Source of the DNA: Poriferisodalis sp965198245
GTDB taxonomy: Bacteria > Actinomycetota > Acidimicrobiia > Acidimicrobiales > Poriferisodalaceae
Direction: 5' to 3'
NCBI RefSeq assembly: GCF_965198245.1
Contig: NZ_OZ240249.1
Location: 2,790,001-2,854,000, forward strand
Length of the DNA stretch: 64,000 nt
Shown here: piece by piece, positions 52,451 through 60,630 of the stretch
Numbering within the stretch: position 1 is the first letter of the stretch
Layout: the number at the start of each line of letters is the position of its first letter
Made by a program: the position numbers and the translations under genes
Notes under the pieces: generated by a model
Told to the model about the DNA's origin: nothing
Seen by the model: the letters and a program-made list of their open reading frames with translations, nothing else
Databases searched by the model: none

Positions 52451-52972
52451 CTACCGGCGCAGTGATTCGGCCACCTCAAGCCGGGAGGGGCCGAGAGATC
52501 GGGCAACGAACAGCGCCGCGTAGGCGCGATCGCGCAGGTCTGCGGCTTCCAGCGCGTGCGTGGGATAACTCGCCACGCCCATCGAGAGCGTGATGCCGGT
52601 GTGGTACGAGCGAGCCGCTACCTCGCGTCGAACCCGGTCGGCAGCCCAGACCGCTCCACCGTGAGGAGTGTCATCAAGGACGGCAGCCAGGATCCCCCCG
52701 GTGCAGTGGCAGACACTGTCTGACTCACGCAGCGTGCCCCGTACCAAGCGGGCAGCGAGCCGTTGGGCCACCCGGGCCTGCGTGTCGCTGAGCTGTTCGA
52801 AGCCGTCCACTTCGAAGAACACCACCGAGAGCGGCTGGAGAGCCCGCCGAGCCAGCGCCAGCTTCCGGTCGAGCAACACGGCGAAGACGCGCACATCTGG
52901 GAGTCCCGTGACGGGATCCAGCACAGAGTCGAGTACGCCGGGGGCCGAGCCCCCGGCGCCATGGCGAGCCAT
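52451..52972 (-). CDS. Degenerate GGDEF-domain protein
   Basis: About 173 residues. DPVTGLPDVRVFAVLLDRKLALARR, LSVVFFEVDGFEQLSD and TLSMGVASYPTHALEAADLRDRAYAAL are clear GGDEF-domain landmarks. The signature itself is CTGGILAAV in place of GGDEFAV, so the catalytic Asp/Glu pair is lost and diguanylate cyclase activity is unlikely. It could bind nucleotide or serve as a protein-interaction domain. The start is uncertain: ATG 52972 is chosen, but the frame is open to 53065. A strong hairpin lies in its 5' part (52939-52959). Confidence 0.65.
   Translation of the reverse strand: MARHGAGGSAPGVLDSVLDPVTGLPDVRVFAVLLDRKLALARRALQPLSVVFFEVDGFEQLSDTQARVAQRLAARLVRGTLRESDSVCHCTGGILAAVLDDTPHGGAVWAADRVRREVAARSYHTGITLSMGVASYPTHALEAADLRDRAYAALFVARSLGPSRLEVAESLRR
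52939..52959 (-). other. Very stable GC hairpin inside the GGDEF gene 5' region
   Basis: GCCGGGGGC-CGA-GCCCCCGGC forms a perfect 9-bp all-GC stem with a 3-nt loop, just after the chosen start codon. In an mRNA it would hinder translation or pausing polymerase. It may simply be coding sequence. Confidence 0.45.
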
Positions 52973-53096
52973 GGATCGCCAGAGTGCCACTGTCGAGCGT
53001 CTTGCACAATGCCGAGCGCCAGCGCTGCATCCGACAGGCGCCCCGCAACAGTGTCGGCATTGCATCCAACATGCGCCCCCGCGTTAGCGTCGGCGC

Positions 53097-53945
53097 ATGC
53101 GAATTGCACGACATCTTGTGGATGGCCAGCCAAGGCTGGCCATCGTGACCGAGGACGGATTGGCGACGCTGCAGACCGAGCACACCGATCTGCCGTCACT
53201 GCTCGACGCATCGGGTGGCGATCTGGTGGGAGCGGTGGGAGTACTGGCCACAGGAGGGGTGACGCCGCTCGACGACGCAGATCTCCTGTCCCCGGTAGGG
53301 CATCCGCCCGCAATCCTCGCGGTCGGTCTCAACTACAGAGCGCACGCCGCCGAGAGTGGCTGGGAGCCTCCGTCAGTGCCCATCATCTTCAACAAGCACT
53401 ACAAGTGCATCGTCGGCCCAGGTGACCCCATCCACCTCCCGGCAGCGGCGCCGAACATGGTCGACTACGAGGGCGAGCTCGCTATGGTCATTGGCCGCAC
53501 CGCACGGGCTGTTTCGGCGGCCGATGCGCCCGATTACATCGCCGGCTACACGATCATGAACGACGTCAGCGTGCGGGACTGGCAGCGCGCGAGCCCGACG
53601 ATGATGATGGGCAAGTCGTGGGATACCCACGGACCGTGTGGCCCGTGGTTGGTGACCAGCGACTCGATCGACCCTCACTCGTGTCGCCTGGTCACCGAGG
53701 TAAGCGGCGAAGTCCGCCAGGACGCCAAGACCGACGATCTCATCTTCGACTGCTACCAAATCGTCGAGCATCTGTCGACGGCATTCACGCTCGACCCGGG
53801 CACGATCATCGCCACCGGAACCCCAGCCGGTGTCGGCCTCTTCTTCGATCCGCTGCGCATGCTGAAGCCCGGCGACGAGGTGTCGATCACGATCGAGGGC
53901 ATCGGCACGTTGACAAACCCCGTGATTGCGGAGCCCATCGCCTAG
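53097..53945 (+). CDS. Fumarylacetoacetate hydrolase-family protein
   Basis: 282-residue FAH-family enzyme. The metal-binding acidic residues are seen in VDYEGELAMVIGR (E and E, about 121-123) and NDVSVRDWQRASP (D about 155), with KSWDTHGPCGPWLVTSD and GTIIATGTPAGVGLFFDP following. Members hydrolyse or decarboxylate acylpyruvates in aromatic catabolism or act as oxaloacetate decarboxylases. ATG 53097 follows TAGCGT (53085-53090) by 6 nt, consistent with a leaderless transcript. Context gives no substrate. Confidence 0.92.
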   Translation: MRIARHLVDGQPRLAIVTEDGLATLQTEHTDLPSLLDASGGDLVGAVGVLATGGVTPLDDADLLSPVGHPPAILAVGLNYRAHAAESGWEPPSVPIIFNKHYKCIVGPGDPIHLPAAAPNMVDYEGELAMVIGRTARAVSAADAPDYIAGYTIMNDVSVRDWQRASPTMMMGKSWDTHGPCGPWLVTSDSIDPHSCRLVTEVSGEVRQDAKTDDLIFDCYQIVEHLSTAFTLDPGTIIATGTPAGVGLFFDPLRMLKPGDEVSITIEGIGTLTNPVIAEPIA

Positions 53946-53954
53946 AACAAGGTT

Positions 53955-54905
53955 GTGATGCGGTCTGGCGCCAGCACTGCTGCTGCAGGAGCTCTTCGGG
54001 CGCCTGACCTCAAGAAGCGCTTCGAGTTCGACTTCGAATTGGACATCGGCAAGGCGCTCGGGCGCGTCGGCGGCAAGGGCGCACTGGGGCCGGTGCTGTA
54101 CGACGGGCCCGACATCTGGCGCGCGCAGGACACACCTGAAGGCGAAGCCACACTGCGCATCACTCGTTCGGAACGTGCTGTGGACGTGGCCGGGTGGGGT
54201 CCGGGAGCCAACGCCGCCTCGTCGGGCGTGCCGGCGCTGCTCGGCGCCCTCGACGACCCTGCAGCGCTCGTTCCTGCGGACAGCATCGTGGCTGGCTGGG
54301 TTCGCCGCTGGCCCCTGCGACGGCTCACGGCTACCGGCACGGTCTGGGAACACGTAGTCCCGACGGTCTGCGGCCAAAAGGTGCCCGGGCTCAATGCCCG
54401 CAACTCGTGGCAGGGCATCCTGCGCCGCTGGGGGCGGCGCCCTCCCGGGCCGGCCCCTGAGACGCTGCGATTGCCGCCGACTCCAGAACTGGTGGCATCA
54501 CTCGCGTACCACGAGTTCCATCGCTTTGACATCGAGCGCCGCCGCGCCGAGGCGATTATCGCGTTCGCTCGCAAAGCCAGGGCGCTCGAAAGAGCGACCC
54601 AGCTCGCCCCGGATGCGGCCCGAGATCGGTTGCAGACCGTTCGCGGCATCGGTCCGTGGACGGCGTCCATCGTGGTGCTGCTCTGCCATGGCGACCCCGA
54701 CTCGGTGATCATCGGCGACTACCAGATTCCCAGCTACGTCACCTGGCACATTGCCGGCGAACGGCGCGGCGGCGACGACCGGATGCTGGAGTTGCTCGAG
54801 CCCTACAGCGGTCAGCGCGCCCGTGTGCAGGGACTGGCCAAGTCTGCCGGAGCACCCCCACGCCACGGCCCGCGTCTGTCCTTACAGGACCTTCAAGGCC
54901 ATTAG
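53955..54905 (+). CDS. AlkA-like DNA-3-methyladenine glycosylase
   Basis: 316-residue (315 from ATG 53958) HhH-GPD superfamily glycosylase for base excision repair of alkylated DNA. The helix-hairpin-helix and catalytic region is LQTVRGIGPWTASIVVLLCHGDPDSVIIGDYQIPSYV (in sense, about 220-257), with the catalytic Asp in the IGDYQ segment where AlkA has GD. The C-terminus LELLEPYSGQRARVQGLA is the usual closing helix. An N-terminal 130 residues correspond to the AlkA N-domain. It follows the FAH gene after 9 nt. Confidence 0.85.
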   Translation: MMRSGASTAAAGALRAPDLKKRFEFDFELDIGKALGRVGGKGALGPVLYDGPDIWRAQDTPEGEATLRITRSERAVDVAGWGPGANAASSGVPALLGALDDPAALVPADSIVAGWVRRWPLRRLTATGTVWEHVVPTVCGQKVPGLNARNSWQGILRRWGRRPPGPAPETLRLPPTPELVASLAYHEFHRFDIERRRAEAIIAFARKARALERATQLAPDAARDRLQTVRGIGPWTASIVVLLCHGDPDSVIIGDYQIPSYVTWHIAGERRGGDDRMLELLEPYSGQRARVQGLAKSAGAPPRHGPRLSLQDLQGH

Positions 54906-54940
54906 GCACGGCTGACGGGCCCTGCTACGGCGTCAACGGC

Positions 54941-56716
54941 CTAAACCAGCAGCGCTTCAGGAATGTCGACGATCTTGGCGCGCAGGTACTCCCCGAGCGC
55001 CTTGGCTTGGGGATCCTGCCGGGTCGAGGCGGCCACCCCTTCTTCCAGCAGTCCGTGGAAGATGAAGTTGAGGCTCCAGATGTTGGGCAGGTCGTAGCGA
55101 TCCACCCGGTGCTCGGCGGCCTCACCCATGAGTTCCGCGAGTCGCTCGACGGTCAGGAAATCCGAGAGCCACCAGTAGGCCTCCGCCGAGCGGGCAAAGA
55201 TGCCCAAGTTCGCATTTGGCCCCTTGTCGCCGGACCGGGTGCCGTACAGCGTGCCGAGCGGCAGCGGCCGTGTCGGCCCGCCTGGAGGCTCGACGCGCAC
55301 GACGGGTGCCACCTCGTCACCGGTGAACCGGACATCGGGCGGGGTGCTGTCCACCACGGTTCGGCGGCCGTCCACCACCACCTCCATGGGAACCAACTCC
55401 GCGTCGATGAGCGCGGGCCAGTACACCCCGAATGGCTGGCCCGGCCCTGGGCCGCCTCCGGTGCCGAACATCCCGGGAATGGAACACAGACCGATCTCGG
55501 TGCCCGCATTCGAGAATGCCCGGCCGACCTTGCGTTCGTCAGGGTCCTTCACGATGATCTTGTAGACGGCGACGGCTTCCTCGTTGGTGCTGGGGTCTGC
55601 CTTGTGCGTCGGCAGGAACTTGCGCACCACGGTCTCGTAGTCGTCGGGGCTGTAGGGGCAGGCATGCCAAAACTGCCGCTCGATGAGCCCTGCCTTTTCC
55701 TCGATGTCCAGGCCAGTCAGCCCGATCGAGATCTGGTTGCGATAGCCGCCCTGGTAGTTCATCGCCACTTTGAGCGTCGGCGGCGCGGGCTCACCGCGGA
55801 CGCCGCTGATGCGCACCCGGTCTCGCCCAAGCTGAGCCAGCTCGATCGTGTCGAAACGGCTCACCACATCGGGATTGAGGTACCGTTCGCTCTGGATCTC
55901 GTAGAGCAGCTGCGAGGTGATCGTGCCGACGGAGACCTCCCCGCCAGTGCCTGCGTGCTTGCCGATCACACTGGAGCCGTCCGCTGCCACTTCGACCCAC
56001 GGGAACCCCGGGTAAGTCATGTCGGCGATTTCGGTGAAGAAGCTGTAGTTGCCGCCGGTGGCTTGCCCGCCGCACTCGATGACGTGCCCCGCAACGATGG
56101 CACCGGCCAACGCGTCCCAGTCGTCACGAGTCCATCCGTGGTGCCACGCGGCCGGTCCTGCCACCACAGCTGCGTCAGTAGCGCGGCCCGTAACGACGAT
56201 GTCTGCCCCTTGGTTGAGCGCCTCGACGATGCCCCAGCAGCCGATGTACGCATTCGCGGTCACGATCCGGGACGCCAGTTCGCCGAGTGGCTGACCTGTG
56301 TCGAGGTGGGCGAAGTCGTTGCCCGCCTCAATGAGCTCGGCGAGCCGGTGGGTGAGGTCATCGCCATCCACGTAGGCGATTGACGGGTTGAGGCCCAGCC
56401 GGTCCGCAACCTCGGCCACTGCGTCGGCGCAGCCCGAGGGATTCAGGCCACCGGCATTGGACACCACCTTGATGCCACGATCCAGGCACGTGCCCATGAC
56501 CTCCTCCATCTGGGTGACGAAGGTGCGGGCGTAGCCGCTGCCGGGTCGCTTGGCTGCGATGCGCGACAGGATCAGCATGGTCAACTCGGCCAGCCAGTCA
56601 CCCGTCAGGGCATCGATGGGGCCATCGGAGACCATTTCGCGCGCAGCGGCGAGTCGGTCTCCGAAGAAGCCGCTGCAGTTGGCGATCCGGATGGGCGGTG
56701 CGGTGGTGGTGCTCAT
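54941..56716 (-). CDS. AtuA/DUF1446 acyclic terpene utilisation-type protein
   Basis: 591-residue protein with the DUF1446/AtuA domain (about residues 6-450: IRIANCSGFFGDRLAAAREMV, VVSNAGGLNPSGCADAVAEVA, VVTGRATDAAVVAGPAAWHHGW). A C-terminal AtuA-like partner domain follows (about 485-585: LYGTRSGDKGPNANLGIFARS). The two parts are separate genes in some bacteria and fused here. AtuA takes part in citronellol/geraniol breakdown in Pseudomonas, but most homologues are not tied to terpenes and other atu genes are not seen here. ATG 56716 is preceded by GAGGA; the longer frame is antisense. Confidence 0.85.
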   Translation of the reverse strand: MSTTTAPPIRIANCSGFFGDRLAAAREMVSDGPIDALTGDWLAELTMLILSRIAAKRPGSGYARTFVTQMEEVMGTCLDRGIKVVSNAGGLNPSGCADAVAEVADRLGLNPSIAYVDGDDLTHRLAELIEAGNDFAHLDTGQPLGELASRIVTANAYIGCWGIVEALNQGADIVVTGRATDAAVVAGPAAWHHGWTRDDWDALAGAIVAGHVIECGGQATGGNYSFFTEIADMTYPGFPWVEVAADGSSVIGKHAGTGGEVSVGTITSQLLYEIQSERYLNPDVVSRFDTIELAQLGRDRVRISGVRGEPAPPTLKVAMNYQGGYRNQISIGLTGLDIEEKAGLIERQFWHACPYSPDDYETVVRKFLPTHKADPSTNEEAVAVYKIIVKDPDERKVGRAFSNAGTEIGLCSIPGMFGTGGGPGPGQPFGVYWPALIDAELVPMEVVVDGRRTVVDSTPPDVRFTGDEVAPVVRVEPPGGPTRPLPLGTLYGTRSGDKGPNANLGIFARSAEAYWWLSDFLTVERLAELMGEAAEHRVDRYDLPNIWSLNFIFHGLLEEGVAASTRQDPQAKALGEYLRAKIVDIPEALLV

Positions 56717-56758
56717 ATGTCCTCGGACGATAAACGCAGTTCTGGCAGACTTCTCGCC

Positions 56759-57448
56759 ATGGCGAACCCCGTGCTCCTGCTCCACGGCTTCACGGGCTCG
56801 GTTGCGAGCACCTGGCAGCCGACCGGCATCATGGATCTGCTGCACGAGGGCGGTCGCGAAGTGATCGCGTGGGACCTGCCAGGCCACGGCTCGGCACCCA
56901 AACACCACGACCCGGCCGGGTATGCCGACATGGAGGCCAAGCTGGTCGAACGACTCGCCGACGAGGTCGGCGGTCAAGCTGTCGATGGCGTGGGCTTCTC
57001 GATGGGATCACGCACGCTGCTCGCCATGGCGGCGATGGCAGCTGAACGCTTCGGCCGCCTTGTCGTCTCGGGAGTCGGCCGGAACCTGTTCTCCCAAGAC
57101 CTCGAGCAGGCCGAACGCATTGCACGGGGTGTTGCCGGCGAAGCCGAAGCCGATGACGTTCACGCACAGACCTTCGCCCGCTATGCCGCCGAACCCGATC
57201 AGGACGGCCAGGCGCTGGCAGCGTTCATGCGCCGCAAGCACGCACCGCTCGGACCCGAACAGTTCGCACGGATCACCCATCCGGTGCGGGTGGTCCTCGG
57301 CAGCGAAGACTTCGCTGGACCCGCAGATCCGCTGCTCGGAGCGTTGTCGGACGCCTCATACACCGAGTTGCGTGGCTGCGACCATTTCGCGACGCCGAAG
57401 AACTTCGGATTCATCGACGCCGTGATGGAACACCTCGAAGTGTTCTGA
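56759..57448 (+). CDS. Alpha/beta hydrolase
   Basis: 229-residue alpha/beta-hydrolase. The oxyanion-region strand is PVLLLHGFTGS, the nucleophile elbow GVGFSMGSRTLLAMAA (serine about 81), the acid probably D in VVLGSEDFAGPAD, and the histidine in GCDHFATPKNFGF. The size and the lack of a lid suggest a small carboxylesterase or MenH-like enzyme; the substrate is unknown. ATG 56759 begins the conserved fold directly; an earlier in-frame ATG at 56717 adds 14 non-conserved residues and overlaps the divergent gene start. Confidence 0.85.
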   Translation: MANPVLLLHGFTGSVASTWQPTGIMDLLHEGGREVIAWDLPGHGSAPKHHDPAGYADMEAKLVERLADEVGGQAVDGVGFSMGSRTLLAMAAMAAERFGRLVVSGVGRNLFSQDLEQAERIARGVAGEAEADDVHAQTFARYAAEPDQDGQALAAFMRRKHAPLGPEQFARITHPVRVVLGSEDFAGPADPLLGALSDASYTELRGCDHFATPKNFGFIDAVMEHLEVF

Positions 57449-57453
57449 CGGCG

Positions 57454-57732
57454 TCAAGCGCTGTCAATGACCCGTCGCGGTCCTCGCTGACGCAGTCCCG
57501 CTGCACGCAGGCGTGAAACCAATTCGCGACTGCTCACGGCAACGGCGCCAGCTCGTAACGCCACTTCCCGTTCGGCTTCGTCGACGTCGTAGTGGTCGCC
57601 CTGAAATGCGGCGCGACGCTTGCCGATGAGTGCAGCGAACTGATGCAGTTCTTCGTAGCTCTTGTCGGAAACGAGGTGGGCCCATCGCCGGCCTCGCCAC
57701 GGCCAACGGGCCTCGTCGACGAGGATCGTCAT
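57454..57732 (-). CDS. DUF4031 protein
   Basis: 92-residue member of the DUF4031 family, unknown function. Hallmarks are MTILVDEARWPWRGRRWAHLVSD (in sense) and HYDVDEAEREVALRAGAVAVSSRELVSRLR. The size equals the whole family domain. It is convergent with the alpha/beta hydrolase, 5 nt between stops. Confidence 0.85.
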   Translation of the reverse strand: MTILVDEARWPWRGRRWAHLVSDKSYEELHQFAALIGKRRAAFQGDHYDVDEAEREVALRAGAVAVSSRELVSRLRAAGLRQRGPRRVIDSA

Positions 57733-57829
57733 CGGTCTAGCCCTGCTCGCGAACGGTCCGTCGGCATGGGCCACACGGGCGAAATAGGCTTGGTTCTTTC
57801 CCGGGGCGCCTGCTGGGGGGAGGCGCAGC

Positions 57830-58555
57830 GTGAGTCAGCCGCTGCAGCGCGTACGTCGATCGCACATGCCGATGAGACGCGCAGCAGCAGCTGTCGTGCT
57901 CGCGTTTGGCGGGTTCGCCCTCGCTGGCGGCCCGGCTGCCCACGCGACGGACGTTCCCGTCGAGGGGCCGCCGGTCAACCTGCACCTGAACGCATGCTTT
58001 CCCGAACCAGCTCTCCCGACGCCTCCTTACTTGGGGCCCGCCATCGAAGGCGCACTCATCTACGACGACTGGATCGCCACCATCATCACCGCGACGCAGG
58101 GCTGCGAGCCGCTCCGGATCCCGGTCTTCGGCGAATTGCGCATGCCGCTTGCGGACCCGGTCGTGACTTCGGAATTCGGCCGTCGCTACCATCCGGTACG
58201 CAGACGCTGGCTGCCCCATACCGGGGTCGATCTCGTCGACCGGGAGCGGCGCTGGCGGGTCTCGGTCCTGGCTGCGGGCATGGGGACCGTCATGGCGGCG
58301 GGGAACTACGCCGCGTACGGGCGCACAGTCATCATCGATCACGGAGCGCGGGTCGCGACGGTGTACACGCACCTGAGCGGCATCCACGTACGTGAGGGCG
58401 ACTACGTGGAAGCTGGCGACAGAGTGGGACGACTTGGTTCGACCGGTGCAGTCACCGGCCCGCACCTGCACTTCGAGATGCGGCTGGGCGGTGCTGCAGT
58501 CGATCCATTGGACTACGTGGCGCCTTGGCCGCAGCCGCCCCCGGGACACATCTGA
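57830..58555 (+). CDS. Secreted M23-family peptidase
   Basis: 241-residue exported metallopeptidase (LytM type). The signal peptide is about residues 13-40 (MPMRRAAAAVVLAFGGFALAGG region, A-H-A cleavage site near 40). The zinc residues are in SEFGRRYHP and LPHTGVDL (HxGxD), with YTHLSG and GPHLHFEMR (HxH) completing the site. It would cut peptidoglycan cross-links or act in envelope remodelling. GTG 57830 has a strong GGGGGAGG ribosome binding site. Confidence 0.9.
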   Translation: MSQPLQRVRRSHMPMRRAAAAVVLAFGGFALAGGPAAHATDVPVEGPPVNLHLNACFPEPALPTPPYLGPAIEGALIYDDWIATIITATQGCEPLRIPVFGELRMPLADPVVTSEFGRRYHPVRRRWLPHTGVDLVDRERRWRVSVLAAGMGTVMAAGNYAAYGRTVIIDHGARVATVYTHLSGIHVREGDYVEAGDRVGRLGSTGAVTGPHLHFEMRLGGAAVDPLDYVAPWPQPPPGHI

Positions 58556-58580
58556 GCGAGTCACGCCCGGCGCGCTCACC

Positions 58581-59819
58581 TCAGCCGGCGGCGGGCGAGT
58601 CGGACCCAGTGGACGCTCCGGCGTTTCCTGCTGTGTTGCCGGCACCGTCAGCCGTTTCCGGACCGTTCGCGCCGGTGGGTTCATCAGCCTCGTCGGACTC
58701 GTCCGGCTCATCGTCGTGCGTCTCGAACAACTCTGATTCGATGAGTTCATGTCGCTTGATGTAGGTCGACACGAAGGCCTGGATCGTCGCGGCCGCCGGC
58801 ACCGCCAGCAGCGCGCCGACCGAGCCCAGCAAAGCAGCGCCCGCCAGGACTGAACCGAAGGCCACCGCAGGATGAATGTTCATCGTGTGGGCGGTGACTC
58901 GGGGCGCCAACAGGTAGTTCTCGATCTGCTGGTACGCAAGCACCACGATCGCGACCCACAGAGCGGTGATCGGATCATCGAGCAGCGCGATAAGCAAGGG
59001 AAGCAGACCCGCCAAGTAAGTGCCGACGACCGGCACGAACTGCGACAGCACGCCCACCCACATGGCCAGCGGCGCCGGGAACGGCACACCGATGATGGCG
59101 AAAGCGCCCCAGTGGAGCAGGAAAGCTGCGACGGCGAGCAGGGTGCGCGAATAGATGTACCCGCCCGTCTTGTCGATGGCAAGCTCCCAGCCACGCAGGA
59201 CCATCGCCTGTCGCACCGGGTCCAGCGCCGAGCACAGAAGGCGGCGCAGCCGCGGCCCATCGGCCACCAAGTAGAAGGTGAACAGGACGATGGTGAGCAG
59301 CTGCACCGCGACGTTCACCAATGCCGAACCGACCGACACGAGGTTGCCGGCCACATCGCCGAGCAGGGATGCAGCGCTTCCGCCTTCAGTGAACTCAGCC
59401 GCGAGCTCGTCGGTGTTGATCTGGATGCCGAATTGCTCGTCCGCCCAGTTCTCAATTTGGGACAGGTAGCCGGGAGCGGCGTCGATGAGCGTGGTGATCT
59501 GATCGGCCAGCACCGACGCCATCGCTGCGGTGAAGCCGGCAACCGCCAGCACGAACACCAAGAAGACGGCCGCTGTGCCGAACCCCCGGCGCCAGCCTCG
59601 ACGTGCCAGCCAGTTCACCGCCGGCTCCATCGCAAACGACAGGAACATCGACACGAGCAGGACCACCAACAGGGTTTGCAGCTTCTCGAGCAGCCACGCT
59701 GCTGTGGCCAATCCCACGACAGCGGCCATCATCAAGCCGATTGCACGTGGCACCCAGCGCGGCATGCGATCGCGCTCGGGCAGTTGAAGCTCCCTTCGAC
59801 GCCGGGCATCATTCGCCAT
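58581..59819 (-). CDS. AI-2E/PerM-family transporter
   Basis: 412-residue membrane protein of the AI-2E transporter (PerM/TqsA) superfamily. Hydrophobic segments are visible near residues 20-75 (several), a long middle segment with amphipathic helices, and the C-terminal cluster from about 230 to 345 (LLHWGAFAIIGVPFPAPLAMWVGVLSQFVPVVGTYLAG, IENYLLAPRVTAHTMNIHPAV). The last 50 residues are acidic and Asp/Gly/Ala-rich, probably cytoplasmic. Transport of AI-2 is not implied; family members also act as Na+/H+ antiporters. It overlaps the phosphatase gene by 11 nt. Confidence 0.88.
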   Translation of the reverse strand: MANDARRRRELQLPERDRMPRWVPRAIGLMMAAVVGLATAAWLLEKLQTLLVVLLVSMFLSFAMEPAVNWLARRGWRRGFGTAAVFLVFVLAVAGFTAAMASVLADQITTLIDAAPGYLSQIENWADEQFGIQINTDELAAEFTEGGSAASLLGDVAGNLVSVGSALVNVAVQLLTIVLFTFYLVADGPRLRRLLCSALDPVRQAMVLRGWELAIDKTGGYIYSRTLLAVAAFLLHWGAFAIIGVPFPAPLAMWVGVLSQFVPVVGTYLAGLLPLLIALLDDPITALWVAIVVLAYQQIENYLLAPRVTAHTMNIHPAVAFGSVLAGAALLGSVGALLAVPAAATIQAFVSTYIKRHELIESELFETHDDEPDESDEADEPTGANGPETADGAGNTAGNAGASTGSDSPAAG

Positions 59820-60630
59820 GAGCACTCCCGTGGTGGGCCTCCATGGCAGCCACGACGGTTGCGTGCAGCAGCCCGTTGGTGGCGATCCCGTTGCGGTTGC
59901 GATACTCGGGCCGACCTTCGACATCGGTGAAGATCCCGCCCGCCTCGGACATGATCACCGGCATCGGCGCCAGATCCCAAGTCTCGCACACCGGGTCAAT
60001 CATGGCCTCAGCCTGTCCGGTCGCGACCAGGAAGTAGCCGTAGGCGTCGCCCCATGTGCGCATCATCGCGCCCCCGGCGCGCAATGCCTCGAATTGGGAA
60101 GGCTCGAAGGTCTCGTAGCTGGAGGTGTTGATCATGGCACCTCGCAGCACCGGGTGATCGCTCACCACGCAGCGATGATCGTCGAGCCAGCAACCAGTGC
60201 CGCGGCCAGCGGCAAGCGTCGACCCCATCGCGGGAAGGTCGATCACACCGACCAGCGGGCCGTAGGGGTCCACCAGCGCCACAAGCGTCGCGTACAGCGG
60301 AACGCCTCGCACGAAGCCACGGGTTCCGTCGATGGGGTCGACGATCCAGGTCCGCCCATCGGGTCGGATTGCACCGCCTTGCTCCTCGCCGAAGATCGCA
60401 TCACCGGGGAACTGCTGGGCGATCCGCTCCCGGACGAGACGTTCGGCCGCCTGGTCGGCTTCGGTCACCTCCGTCCCGTCCCGTTTCCAGGAGACTCCGA
60501 GGTCGCGCTGGCCGAACCAGCGCAGCGTGAGTGCTCCCGCAGCAGCAGCGATGTCGCGCACCACCCCCACGAGCGACTCGCTGGCGTTGGGAGGATCTCC
60601 GCGCGGTGGAGCGTCGGCCCCCTGGCTCAT
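59809..60630 (-). CDS. Inositol monophosphatase-family phosphatase
   Basis: 273-residue Mg-dependent phosphatase. The metal-binding motifs are FGEEQGG, WIVDPIDGTRGFVRGVP (D-P-I-D-G-T) and the C-terminal CETWDLAPM (WDxAP). Members act on inositol phosphates, histidinol phosphate (HisN), or PAP; the sequence resembles the HisN-like group, but this cannot be settled here. ATG 60630 overlaps the antiporter stop (ATGA), fixing the start; the ATG at 60654 is the alternative. Middle gene of the antiporter-phosphatase-transporter unit. Confidence 0.9.
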   Translation of the reverse strand: MSQGADAPPRGDPPNASESLVGVVRDIAAAAGALTLRWFGQRDLGVSWKRDGTEVTEADQAAERLVRERIAQQFPGDAIFGEEQGGAIRPDGRTWIVDPIDGTRGFVRGVPLYATLVALVDPYGPLVGVIDLPAMGSTLAAGRGTGCWLDDHRCVVSDHPVLRGAMINTSSYETFEPSQFEALRAGGAMMRTWGDAYGYFLVATGQAEAMIDPVCETWDLAPMPVIMSEAGGIFTDVEGRPEYRNRNGIATNGLLHATVVAAMEAHHGSAHGE

